A stretch of DNA of 64,000 nucleotides from assembly GCF_009905725.1 (NCBI RefSeq), contig NZ_JAAAKV010000006.1:248001-312000 (forward strand), in the 5' to 3' direction. The DNA comes from Emticicia sp. CRIBPO (GTDB taxonomy: Bacteria > Bacteroidota > Bacteroidia > Cytophagales > Spirosomataceae). Shown in pieces: positions 36,055 to 43,606 of this stretch (positions within the stretch are counted from its first letter, which is position 1; every line of letters starts with the position of its first letter). The notes beneath the pieces were generated by a model. It had not been told where the DNA came from and did no database searches. It saw nothing but the letters and a program-made list of their open reading frames with translations. A program made the translations under genes and the position numbers.

Positions 36055-37818
36055 TTATTTAATGACAAGGGTATAAGGCAGTTTGGTTTGCAACTTCTCC
36101 ATTTTACCCAGGTTCTTAACTTCTTTTGCATAAGGTGCCAGCACACCCAGGTATTCTTTTAATCTTTCTTCTTCGCCTGATTTACCGAATTTCTCCATGA
36201 ATTGTTCCAGGTCACTCTTAGGTGTCGGGAAGTATTTTACCTGGTACTCGCCTTGCTTCAGCTTCACTTTTTTGGCAGCAATGGCAATGGCGTCATCCAG
36301 TCCGCCTAATACGTCAACCAAACCATTGGCTTTAGCCTGTTGTCCGGTCCAGACACGACCACCCGCCAGGGATTTCAGTTTATCAATGTTCATTTTTCTG
36401 CCCTGAGCAGCTTTCGAGGTAAAAGTTTCATAGCCCCTGTTCACTGAATTCTGGATCATCATTTTCTCAGCATCACTCATTTCGCGGGTAAGCGAAGGAG
36501 AATCAGCAAACTGGTGGGTTTTTACGCCGTCAAAAGTAATTCCAAGCTTATTGTTCAGCAATTCCTGTGCATTAAACAGCATTCCGAAGATACCGATCGA
36601 TCCGGTCACTGTGGTCGGGTGTGCCACGATGGTATCACAACCCATAGCCATATAATAACCACCTGAGGCCGCATAGTCACCCATGGAAGCGATCACCGGT
36701 TTCACTTTTTTGGTGAGCTCAATTTCTCTCCACATGATATCAGAGGCCAGGGCACTTCCGCCCGGAGAGTTGATCCTCAACACCACTGCTTTCACTTTCT
36801 TGTCTTTTCTCGCTTTCTGAATTTCTTTCAGGAAGGTATCCGATCCTATGCTTTCGCTGCTGCCTTCACCCGAAACGATCTCACCGTCTCCTACGATCAC
36901 GGCAATCCTGTTATCACGGTCGCCTTCTTTCACTTTTTTCGGAGCTTTCAGGTATTTACCAAGGGTAATATAAGCTACCTTATCGTCGCTTTTTTGTCCA
37001 AGCTTCTTTTTCACAGCAGCTTCAAATTCATCGACATAACCTACATCCGTGATCAGTTTATATTTTACAGCATCCTGGGGAGTCTGGATCAGGCCTTTGT
37101 TAAGGATTTCGTCCAGCTCAGCTCTCGGAATGCCTCTTGATTCTGAAATTTTACCATAGATATGGTTCGCAATCGAGTTGATATAAGAAGATATCTGCTC
37201 TTTGTTTTCAGGACTCATGTCTGTCCTGATAAACGGCTCTACGGCACTCTTGTACTCTCCCACCCTGAATATCACGGGCTTCACACCGATTTTATCGAAC
37301 AAGCCTTTCATGAAGGATATCTCGGCACTCAGTCCGTTAAACTCCAGACCACCCGCAGTATTCAAAAAGCTTCTGTCGGCTACCGAAGCGAGGTAAATGG
37401 CCTGCTCTGTCATCACTTCACCATAGGTATAAACAAACTTACCTGATTTCTTAAAGTCTATCAGGGCATTTCTGATTTCTTCGAGGGTGGCAAAACCGGC
37501 CATAGGATACTGAAGGTCAATCATGATCCCCTTGATATTGTCGTCCAGTTTGGCATTGGCAATAGCCTCTTTCAATTTATTCAAACCTACTTTCGAAGGC
37601 TGGTTATCGAAAATCTCTGTAAAGGGATCGTCATCAGCAGCCGTTTCGGCAATCATACGGTTAAGTTCCAGTTTTAAAACCGAGTTGGATTTAACAGTTG
37701 TTGCTTCACTTCCGCTCGAAAAAGCAGAACCTATCCCCACAAGTATAAAAAAGGAAAGTACCATGAACAAAAATAGCCCGATGATGGTGGCCAAAACATA
37801 TTTAAGGAATTGAAGCAT
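36055..37818 (-). CDS. sppA: Signal peptide peptidase SppA, 67K type
   Basis: A 587-residue membrane-anchored serine protease that degrades cleaved signal peptides. One N-terminal helix (about residues 8-32) anchors it with the body outside the cytoplasmic membrane. It has the two-domain layout of the long SppA form. The general base is Lys190 in [13 protein letters not shown] in the first half and the nucleophile is Ser385 in [13 protein letters not shown] in the second. [14 protein letters not shown] precedes it. The length is close to the E. coli enzyme. It is a single-gene unit with its own promoter and terminator. Confidence 0.95.
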   Translation of the reverse strand: MLQFLKYVLATIIGLFLFMVLSFFILVGIGSAFSSGSEATTVKSNSVLKLELNRMIAETAADDDPFTEIFDNQPSKVGLNKLKEAIANAKLDDNIKGIMIDLQYPMAGFATLEEIRNALIDFKKSGKFVYTYGEVMTEQAIYLASVADRSFLNTAGGLEFNGLSAEISFMKGLFDKIGVKPVIFRVGEYKSAVEPFIRTDMSPENKEQISSYINSIANHIYGKISESRGIPRAELDEILNKGLIQTPQDAVKYKLITDVGYVDEFEAAVKKKLGQKSDDKVAYITLGKYLKAPKKVKEGDRDNRIAVIVGDGEIVSGEGSSESIGSDTFLKEIQKARKDKKVKAVVLRINSPGGSALASDIMWREIELTKKVKPVIASMGDYAASGGYYMAMGCDTIVAHPTTVTGSIGIFGMLFNAQELLNNKLGITFDGVKTHQFADSPSLTREMSDAEKMMIQNSVNRGYETFTSKAAQGRKMNIDKLKSLAGGRVWTGQQAKANGLVDVLGGLDDAIAIAAKKVKLKQGEYQVKYFPTPKSDLEQFMEKFGKSGEEERLKEYLGVLAPYAKEVKNLGKMEKLQTKLPYTLVIK

Positions 37819-37852
37819 AATACTAAATAATTTATTAATCAGATTCAGATAA

Positions 37853-37860
37853 CAAAAGTA
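37853..37860 (-). promoter_or_regulatory. Candidate -7 element (TACTTTTG) for sppA
   Basis: An exact TAnnTTTG match on the minus strand, 34 nt upstream of the sppA ATG. The -33 element is not clear. Confidence 0.45.
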
Positions 37861-38006
37861 TGACTAAAGAAGTAAAATATTATTTTTTATATATTAGTGG
37901 AGATTTAATACTTTTAAACGGAAAAATATCCATTTGGGATTCACAATATTAATGTATCTACATTGATTTACATCCAATATTCTGATTTTTCAGCTAAGAA
38001 AATATT

Positions 38007-38522
38007 ATGATAACATTTCGGACAACGCTGCTGAGGTTTGAGAAGATGGGCGAAAAAACGGGCTGGACTTTCATTGAAATTCCGGCTGACATTGCTGCTC
38101 AGGTCAAACCCGGCGTGAAGGTTTCTTACCGGGTCAAAGGAAGCATTGATCATCATAAAATCAAGATGGTGGCGGTATTGCCCATGGGTGAAGGGGCCTA
38201 TATTATCCCTGTTAACGCCACCATGCGAAAAGGCATCAGAAAGGAGGAAGGAGCAAGCGTGGAGGTCTCTCTTGAAGAAGATACAGATGAATTCATCATC
38301 TCCCCGGACCTGATAGAATGTCTCGAACTGGACGAAGCTGCCTCTGAAAAGTTCAACAGCCTTTCGAGCAGCCATCAGAAATATTTCAGCAACTGGATAG
38401 AATCAGCCAAAACCATAGAGACCAAAACCAAGCGTATCAGCATGGCTGTCAAAGGATTAGCGATGGGTTTAGATTATGGGGGAATGATCCGGCATTTCAA
38501 AAAAATGGATAACCCTTCGTAG
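38007..38522 (+). CDS. YdeI/OmpD-associated-like protein with DUF1905 domain
   Basis: A 171-residue cytoplasmic protein. Residues 1-90 match the DUF1905 beta-barrel fold (FRTTLLRFEKMGEKTGWTFI, IEIPADIAAQ, then IIPVNATMRKGIRKEEGASV). The C-terminal part matches the YdeI/OmdA helical segment (AASEKFNSLSSSHQKYFSNW, ESAKTIETKTKRI). The family is widespread, and its biochemical role is not firmly known. It stands alone, and its stop is followed at once by a palindromic repeat and the convergent ldhA-like gene. Confidence 0.85.
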   Translation: MITFRTTLLRFEKMGEKTGWTFIEIPADIAAQVKPGVKVSYRVKGSIDHHKIKMVAVLPMGEGAYIIPVNATMRKGIRKEEGASVEVSLEEDTDEFIISPDLIECLELDEAASEKFNSLSSSHQKYFSNWIESAKTIETKTKRISMAVKGLAMGLDYGGMIRHFKKMDNPS

Positions 38523-38578
38523 ATCCGTGCCTCAAGATTGATGTAGGTCGGTGCCTCGAGGCACCGACCTACATCAAT
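38523..38578. repeat. Palindromic repeat with a 42-bp perfect palindrome
   Basis: A partial unit (GATCCGTGCCTCAAG, 38522-38536) is followed by a perfect palindrome at 38537-38578, centred on CTCGAG with the inner core GTGCCTCGAGGCAC. It shares its core and GACCTAC tail with the repeats at 39583-39693 and 51908-51934. It fills the whole gap between two convergent genes and its last base is the final base of the ldhA-like stop codon, so as RNA it could serve as a shared hairpin for both. Confidence 0.85.
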
Positions 38579-39567
38579 TAAAAAATCTTGTTTTTTAATT
38601 CAACACCCCGCTCAAAATCGCTCAGATTTTGCAGGGTAATTTTAGCAATCTGCTCAAGGGCCTCATGGGTAAGGAAACCCTGATGGCCTGTTATCAGCAC
38701 ATTCGGAAAAGTCATCAGCCTGGCGATCACATCATCCTGCAATATGGTTTCAGAGCTGTCCTTGAAGAAAATCCCTGCTTCCTGTTCGTAGACATCAATC
38801 CCCAGGTATCCGAGTTTCCCGGTTTTTAAGGCGTCTATGGCATCTCCTGTATTGACCAAACCTCCCCTGCTGGTATTGATAAGCATAACCCCGTCTTTCA
38901 TCTGGTCTAAAGAAGCAGCGTTGATCAGGTGATGGGTATCCGGAAGCAAAGGACAATGAAGTGAGATGACATCGCTTTTACTCAACAACTCCGAAACGGG
39001 AACATAAGTCACCCCTAAGCTTTTCAATTCTTCAGATTCTCTGACATCAGATGCCAGGATGCTGCACCCGAAGCCCCGCATGATCCTGATGAAAGCCGAG
39101 CCAATCAATCCGGTGCCGATAACCCCCACAGTCTTTCCATGCAGGTTAAACCCGGTCAGATTTTCGATCGAAAAGTTGTTTTCTCTGATTCTGTTGAAGG
39201 CCTTGTGGGTCTTGCGGTTGAGCGTCATCATCAAAGCCAGGGCATGTTCTGCCACAGCCTCAGGAGAATAAGCCGGTACTCTTACTACTTTTAGCTCATG
39301 TTTCTTTGCCGCTTCCAGGTCTACATTATTAAACCCGGCACAACGTAACGCAATGACCTTTACCCCCTGCTCTGCGATAATGCCGATGGTTTTTTCGTCC
39401 AGTTTGTCATTCACAAAAACACAAACGGCGTCAAAGCCGCCGGCCAGCGGGGCGGTTATCTCGCTGAGAGCAAGTTCGAAAAACGTGATTTCGTGCCCGC
39501 TTCCTTCAACGAAGTTGCCGAAAGAGGTTTTGTCGTAAGACTTGGTGCTGAAGAAGGCTATTTTCAT
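38578..39567 (-). CDS. ldhA: D-lactate dehydrogenase (D-2-hydroxyacid dehydrogenase family)
   Basis: A 329-residue NAD-dependent enzyme that interconverts pyruvate and D-lactate. The nucleotide-binding motif is GVIGTGLIGSAFIRIM near residue 148. The catalytic Arg is in NTSRGGLVNTGD, the Glu in GIDVYEQEAGIFF and the His in ITGHQGFLTHEA. The GIDVYEQE-GIFF combination and the N-terminal MKIAFFSTKSYD are typical of the LdhA branch. Its stop overlaps the palindrome on one side. Upstream lies the repeat array at 39583. No clear promoter is seen. Confidence 0.93.
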   Translation of the reverse strand: MKIAFFSTKSYDKTSFGNFVEGSGHEITFFELALSEITAPLAGGFDAVCVFVNDKLDEKTIGIIAEQGVKVIALRCAGFNNVDLEAAKKHELKVVRVPAYSPEAVAEHALALMMTLNRKTHKAFNRIRENNFSIENLTGFNLHGKTVGVIGTGLIGSAFIRIMRGFGCSILASDVRESEELKSLGVTYVPVSELLSKSDVISLHCPLLPDTHHLINAASLDQMKDGVMLINTSRGGLVNTGDAIDALKTGKLGYLGIDVYEQEAGIFFKDSSETILQDDVIARLMTFPNVLITGHQGFLTHEALEQIAKITLQNLSDFERGVELKNKIF

Positions 39568-39582
39568 GGTCTTATTTTTTGT

Positions 39583-39693
39583 CGATCCATGCCTCGAGGC
39601 ATGGATTTACGGTATTTTTTGTGCCTCAAGGCATGGGTTTACGCGGCTTCGTGCCTTCAGGCACGAAGGTACTGCCTCGAGGCACGAAGGTAC
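39583..39693. repeat. Array of four palindromic repeat units
   Basis: Four units with cores GCCTCGAGGC (39591-39600), GCCTCAAGGC (39623-39632), GCCTTCAGGC (39653-39662) and GCCTCGAGGC (39674-39683). Each is followed by a GG/GA-rich tail ending in TAC. Units one and three are nearly perfect palindromes: ATCCATGCCTC with GAGGCATGGAT, and CTTCGTGCCT with AGGCACGAAG. The spacing is 21-32 bp. The array overlaps the 3' end of the minus-strand gene at 39626. Confidence 0.85.
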
Positions 39694-40408
39694 GATCTCT
39701 TTCGAGGGTTTGTAAGAATTCTTTTTTAGAGGTTTTTGTCAGGATTTTCGAGACTTCCGTCGCCGCTGTCAGATAGGCGAGTCGGGTTCTGTACTCATCT
39801 CCGAAAAACTGCTTATTGGTCTCCAGTTCTGTCAGGGGTATTTCCCACTGATTTCCATTGCTGTACATTTCAAGTTCGGCTTTATAATCAATGTAGCGTT
39901 GAATGCTGTCTTTTTCGCTGACAAAGCGGTCATCTACCTGCAAGGCAAGGCCCTCATCAAGCCAGGTCGGAATATCCGTTTTAACGTTCCACCAACCCAG
40001 GCGGGTCATCAGCTCTATATGACACATTTCATGGGCAATAACATCCTCATTTAAACCATCTGCGTTCAGAACAATCCACGACCGCCAGGGGGTACCGATG
40101 CTGCAACCAGCCCCTTTGCCCGATCCGCATAATCCGGCAAATTCGGACTCTTTCTGACAGAAAATGATGATGCCTTTCCCCTCATGACTACCCCAAAAGT
40201 CCTTTATTTTGGTTTCAGCCCGAGCGACAGACCTGTTTAATCTGAAGAGCTGTCCGGGAGCAATCGTTGAATCTGAAAAAAGGCCTTTCCCGTATCTGGC
40301 ATATCCGTGTTGTTCAGCCCATAGAAGTCCCGGAATCTGAGGAAACAGCCAGAAAAAGGACAATACCAGGACAATTACAGGAAAAAATACGAATTTAAGT
40401 TTCTTCAC
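39626..40408 (-). CDS. Membrane-anchored gluzincin-type zinc peptidase, peptidase MA-like
   Basis: A 260-residue protein with one N-terminal helix (KKLKFVFFPVIVLVLSFFWL). The zinc motif is HEMCH at residues 126-130 with a third ligand Glu152 in WLDEGLA, the HExxH-x21-E layout of MA-like gluzincins. A glycine/cysteine-rich loop (GSGKGAGCSIG) comes before it. The start is taken as GTG at 40408, because it gives a normal membrane anchor; the only longer option is a TTG at 40441. There is no in-frame ATG. The last 20 or so residues (TFVPRGSTFVPEG and onward) are encoded by the palindromic repeats, so the original end may have been different. Confidence 0.65.
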   Translation of the reverse strand: MKKLKFVFFPVIVLVLSFFWLFPQIPGLLWAEQHGYARYGKGLFSDSTIAPGQLFRLNRSVARAETKIKDFWGSHEGKGIIIFCQKESEFAGLCGSGKGAGCSIGTPWRSWIVLNADGLNEDVIAHEMCHIELMTRLGWWNVKTDIPTWLDEGLALQVDDRFVSEKDSIQRYIDYKAELEMYSNGNQWEIPLTELETNKQFFGDEYRTRLAYLTAATEVSKILTKTSKKEFLQTLERDRTFVPRGSTFVPEGTKPRKPMP

Positions 40409-40512
40409 CTCAGGATTTTCATATCTGCAAAGATAAAGCAAAGCCCGGTCAGGTAACCATCCAAAGCAAGCTTTTTATTGGTTATGACCAGGCTCAGTTT
40501 TTACTATTTAAA

Positions 40513-41262
40513 TCAGTATCCCGAAGTAGCGGCTTCCACCTTCTGACTTTCCAGTCCGAGCCGCTTTTTGGCTTCCTCCATAATGGCCACGGTGGCCGAT
40601 GCCCCGAGCCGGGTACATCCCAGTTCCTTTACCCTTAGCAAACCGTCAAGGGTACGCACCCCTCCGGCCGCTTTGATCTGGACGGCAGGATCTGCATATT
40701 TTCGCATCAGTATGAGATCTTCTTCGGTTGCTCCTTTATAATTGTAATCACCGTTCGGTTGCTTTACATACCCATAACCCGTCGAGGTTTTGATAAATGC
40801 CACACCTACGGAATTACAGATCTTACAAAGTTTTATTTTGTATTTATTCAAAGGCAGAAAATCGTTTTCAAAGATCACCTTCAGAATAGCTCCGTGTTTC
40901 AGGCATTCCTTATTGATGGCATTGATCTCTTTTTTGACATACCACCAGTCTTCTCCCAGCACTTTACCGGCATTCACCACCATGTCTATTTCTTTGGCCC
41001 CGTCTTTACAGGCCAGGCGGGTTTCATACACTTTCGACTGGATGGTACTGTTCCCATGCGGAAATCCGATCACGCTGCAGACTTTCACATCCGAATCTTT
41101 GAGCAATTCTACCGTTTCTTTTACAAAATAAGGTTTGATACAAACCGCAGCTACATCATAAGCTTTGGCGACTTCACAGCCCTTCACCAGCTCTTCATCC
41201 GTCATCGTCGGATGAAGAAGCGAGTGGTCAATCATTTTGGCAACTTCCCTGAGGGTAAACAT
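40513..41262 (-). CDS. deoC: Deoxyribose-phosphate aldolase (DeoC family)
   Basis: A 249-residue class I aldolase. The Schiff-base Lys is Lys158 in AFIKTSTGYG, with the relay residues Asp93 (EIDMVVNAGK) and Lys197 (VQIKAAGGVR). Classical DeoC cleaves 2-deoxyribose-5-phosphate to acetaldehyde and glyceraldehyde-3-phosphate. The start is the ATG at 41262, 5 nt after the end of the Gfo/Idh gene; a longer frame to 41298 would overlap it. It lies at the end of a long carbohydrate cluster rather than with nucleoside genes, so it may act on another deoxy-sugar phosphate or keto-sugar fragment. Confidence 0.88.
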   Translation of the reverse strand: MFTLREVAKMIDHSLLHPTMTDEELVKGCEVAKAYDVAAVCIKPYFVKETVELLKDSDVKVCSVIGFPHGNSTIQSKVYETRLACKDGAKEIDMVVNAGKVLGEDWWYVKKEINAINKECLKHGAILKVIFENDFLPLNKYKIKLCKICNSVGVAFIKTSTGYGYVKQPNGDYNYKGATEEDLILMRKYADPAVQIKAAGGVRTLDGLLRVKELGCTRLGASATVAIMEEAKKRLGLESQKVEAATSGY

Positions 41263-41267
41263 ATTTT

Positions 41268-42650
41268 TCAGATAATTTTCATTTTGACCGGATCCCATCC
41301 GATTTGTTTCTTTTGTTCAACACTGATATTACAGGCTATCGACGGCCCGGCGGTTCTCAAACCGAAGGTCGCGTCTTCCAGGATAGGGCTGCCCGTCCGG
41401 ATACCATTAAAGAAGGTAATCATGTGGTCAAGCCTGTCGTCATAGCCTTTTGGAGGCATAAAGGCCGTTTCCTTACCCATCTCAACGCCTGTGGCTGCTT
41501 TTCCGTATTTATCATCATACCATTTTTTGAAGTCCTCTTTTTGTTTGGCAGAGAAACTGTCAAATGAGTCATAGCCACCGTAGCCCGGGGCAGAATTACG
41601 CTTCAGCGTCCTCACTTTAAATTCATTCCATCCGATATCAATCACCCCGTCAGTTCCGATCAGCTTGATACCGAATCCGCCGGCACCTTCGCCGTCTGCC
41701 AGGTTCACGCGGGTATAAAACTGGAACGCCGGATGGTCTTTGGTTTTAGGATAGCTCATCAGGGCATTCAGCATATCGTAGGCATCGCGTCCGTCTTTCC
41801 AATAGTTAACCTCGCCCAGCGAGAATATTTTATCAGGGCCTATAGAATTGGTCATGGTATGAAGGCCTGTCAGCAAATGCACAAACAAATCGCCACCTAC
41901 ACCTGTACCATAGTCTTTGTAGTTTCTCCATCTGAAAAACCGGGTGGCGTCAAACGGTACCTTGGGAGCCTTACCGAGGAAAGCATCAAAATCAATGGTC
42001 TGAGGCGAAGCATCCGTAGGGATAGAATACTGCCAGGCTCCTTTGGAATCTGTCCTGTCACAAAAAGCCTCCACATAAGTCAGTTCACCGATGATTCCGC
42101 TGTCCAGTACTTTTTTGGCTTCGTGGATGGCTACGCTACTGGCCCGCTGGCTACCCACCTGGAATACCTTCTTGGTCCTTTTCTGGGTTTCGATCAGGGC
42201 ATAGCCTTCTTCGATTTTTTGCACCATCGGCTTTTCACAATACACGTGTTTGCCGGCATTCATGGCATCGATGGCAATCTTCTGGTGCCAGTGATCAGGC
42301 GTACAGATCAGAACGGCATCAATGTCTTTTTTGGCCAGTAATTCGCGGTAATCCCTGGTCGTAAATATGGCATTGCCCCATTTCTCTTTGGCCCTTTCCA
42401 GGCGGCCGGTATACAAATCACAAACCGCAACGAGCTCTACACCTTCTACTTTCAGGGCCGTATCGGTATCATAATGACCGATGATTCCACAGCCAATCAG
42501 ACCGATCCTCACCTTATCAACGGCACTTACCCTTATTTTCGATTCCAGTATTTTTGCTTCTGCGGCATTGGCCTGGGCCTGAACCCCCAGGGCCAGGCCT
42601 GCTCCGGTGGCACTTACATGCTTTAAAAAGTTTCTTCTTGTATTTTTCAT
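41268..42650 (-). CDS. Gfo/Idh/MocA-family oxidoreductase, exported by Tat
   Basis: A 460-residue NAD(P)-dependent oxidoreductase with a twin-arginine leader (NTRRNFLKHVSATGAGLALG). The Rossmann motif is IGLIGCGIIGHYDTD and the family motif YCEKPMVQK follows near residue 138. The C-terminal alpha/beta domain has DLFVHLLTGLHTMTNS. Exported proteins of this group in Bacteroidota typically keep a bound cofactor and oxidise or epimerise sugar rings, sometimes at C3. It lies between a TIM-barrel isomerase gene (4 nt apart) and deoC. Confidence 0.9.
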   Translation of the reverse strand: MKNTRRNFLKHVSATGAGLALGVQAQANAAEAKILESKIRVSAVDKVRIGLIGCGIIGHYDTDTALKVEGVELVAVCDLYTGRLERAKEKWGNAIFTTRDYRELLAKKDIDAVLICTPDHWHQKIAIDAMNAGKHVYCEKPMVQKIEEGYALIETQKRTKKVFQVGSQRASSVAIHEAKKVLDSGIIGELTYVEAFCDRTDSKGAWQYSIPTDASPQTIDFDAFLGKAPKVPFDATRFFRWRNYKDYGTGVGGDLFVHLLTGLHTMTNSIGPDKIFSLGEVNYWKDGRDAYDMLNALMSYPKTKDHPAFQFYTRVNLADGEGAGGFGIKLIGTDGVIDIGWNEFKVRTLKRNSAPGYGGYDSFDSFSAKQKEDFKKWYDDKYGKAATGVEMGKETAFMPPKGYDDRLDHMITFFNGIRTGSPILEDATFGLRTAGPSIACNISVEQKKQIGWDPVKMKII

Positions 42651-42653
42651 ATT

Positions 42654-43598
42654 CTAAGGTTGTAATATAGGTTTGAATACTTTTTTTACTTGTTCCAGGT
42701 CCCTGATATGGGCCTCCACAACATTCATTGTATCGGGCGATTTGTCTTCAATACACTGTTCAATGACCAGGTGCGGCCTCAGGTTCAGTTTCTTCAGTTC
42801 AATGGCCAGACGGGCATAGTCGATGTCGCCTTCGCCAAAAGTTTCTGACCAGATTTCTCCTTTCGACTGTCTGAGGTGGAGTTCCACTACCCGCTTTCCG
42901 TACAATTTAAGCACATCAAAAACAGCCACCTGGGAATTGGAAGATCCTCTGTAAATCCAATGGACATCAAAACAGAAAGATACAAATTCGGGACTGGTAT
43001 TCAGCAATATATGGTGAAATTCTCTGGCTCCGGCTTTCAATTCTATGTCGTGGGTGTGATAAGCGAGCGTCATGCCGCGTTGTTTCAGCTGTCTGCCCAG
43101 CTCCTCCATACTTTTGGCCTGCGTTTCCAGTTCCGCATCCGTTTTCAGATCATTGCTACCCCACTTAATGGGCGATGGGTTGGTCACGATGATTTTTGTG
43201 CCGAAAGACTTCAGCTCATCCGCGATTTTCAAAACTGCACTGATGGACTCCGCAGCCTTGTCTTTCTGATGCAACGTACTGTTGACATACACCGAAGGCA
43301 TGGCAATACCATATTTTTTCAAAACCGGTATCAGTTGCCTGGCTTCTTCCAGTCCGCTCAGACCCGGCTCATACGCCTTAATCCCGGTTTTAGAAAACTC
43401 CATAAAATCCTCGTCCAGGTTTTTGCCCCAGACACCACCAGACCTCCTGTAGAAAGTCAGCCAGTTATAACTGTTGCAGGAAACAGGCATTGCTTCCTGT
43501 TTTTTCTGGAATGCGAGATAAGGAAGTGAAGCAATCACCGGAAGTTTTTTCAGGAAATGCCGCCGGTCATTCTGCTCTTTTTTTTCATTCATAATCAA
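42654..43598 (-). CDS. Exported TIM-barrel sugar phosphate isomerase/epimerase-like protein
   Basis: A 314-residue member of the xylose isomerase-like TIM barrels. The N-terminus is a twin-arginine-like leader (NDRRHFLKKLPVIASLPYLA). The barrel holds the metal-binding pattern with GMTLAYHTHDIELKAG, FCFDVHWIYRGSSN, VVELHLRQSKG and a late HLVIEQC. An alternative ATG lies 6 nt inside. Related proteins act with Gfo/Idh/MocA oxidoreductases; in C-glycoside degradation such pairs oxidise and then cleave the sugar. It sits 4 nt before the Gfo/Idh gene and 8 nt after the large cytochrome gene. Confidence 0.88.
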   Translation of the reverse strand: MIMNEKKEQNDRRHFLKKLPVIASLPYLAFQKKQEAMPVSCNSYNWLTFYRRSGGVWGKNLDEDFMEFSKTGIKAYEPGLSGLEEARQLIPVLKKYGIAMPSVYVNSTLHQKDKAAESISAVLKIADELKSFGTKIIVTNPSPIKWGSNDLKTDAELETQAKSMEELGRQLKQRGMTLAYHTHDIELKAGAREFHHILLNTSPEFVSFCFDVHWIYRGSSNSQVAVFDVLKLYGKRVVELHLRQSKGEIWSETFGEGDIDYARLAIELKKLNLRPHLVIEQCIEDKSPDTMNVVEAHIRDLEQVKKVFKPILQP

Positions 43599-43606
43599 GT
43601 TGTCAT

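Noticed and set aside
39583-39693. Repeat array as a CRISPR
   Set aside because: The units are palindromic and unequal, the spacing is irregular at 21-32 bp, there are no unique spacers of constant length and no cas genes nearby.
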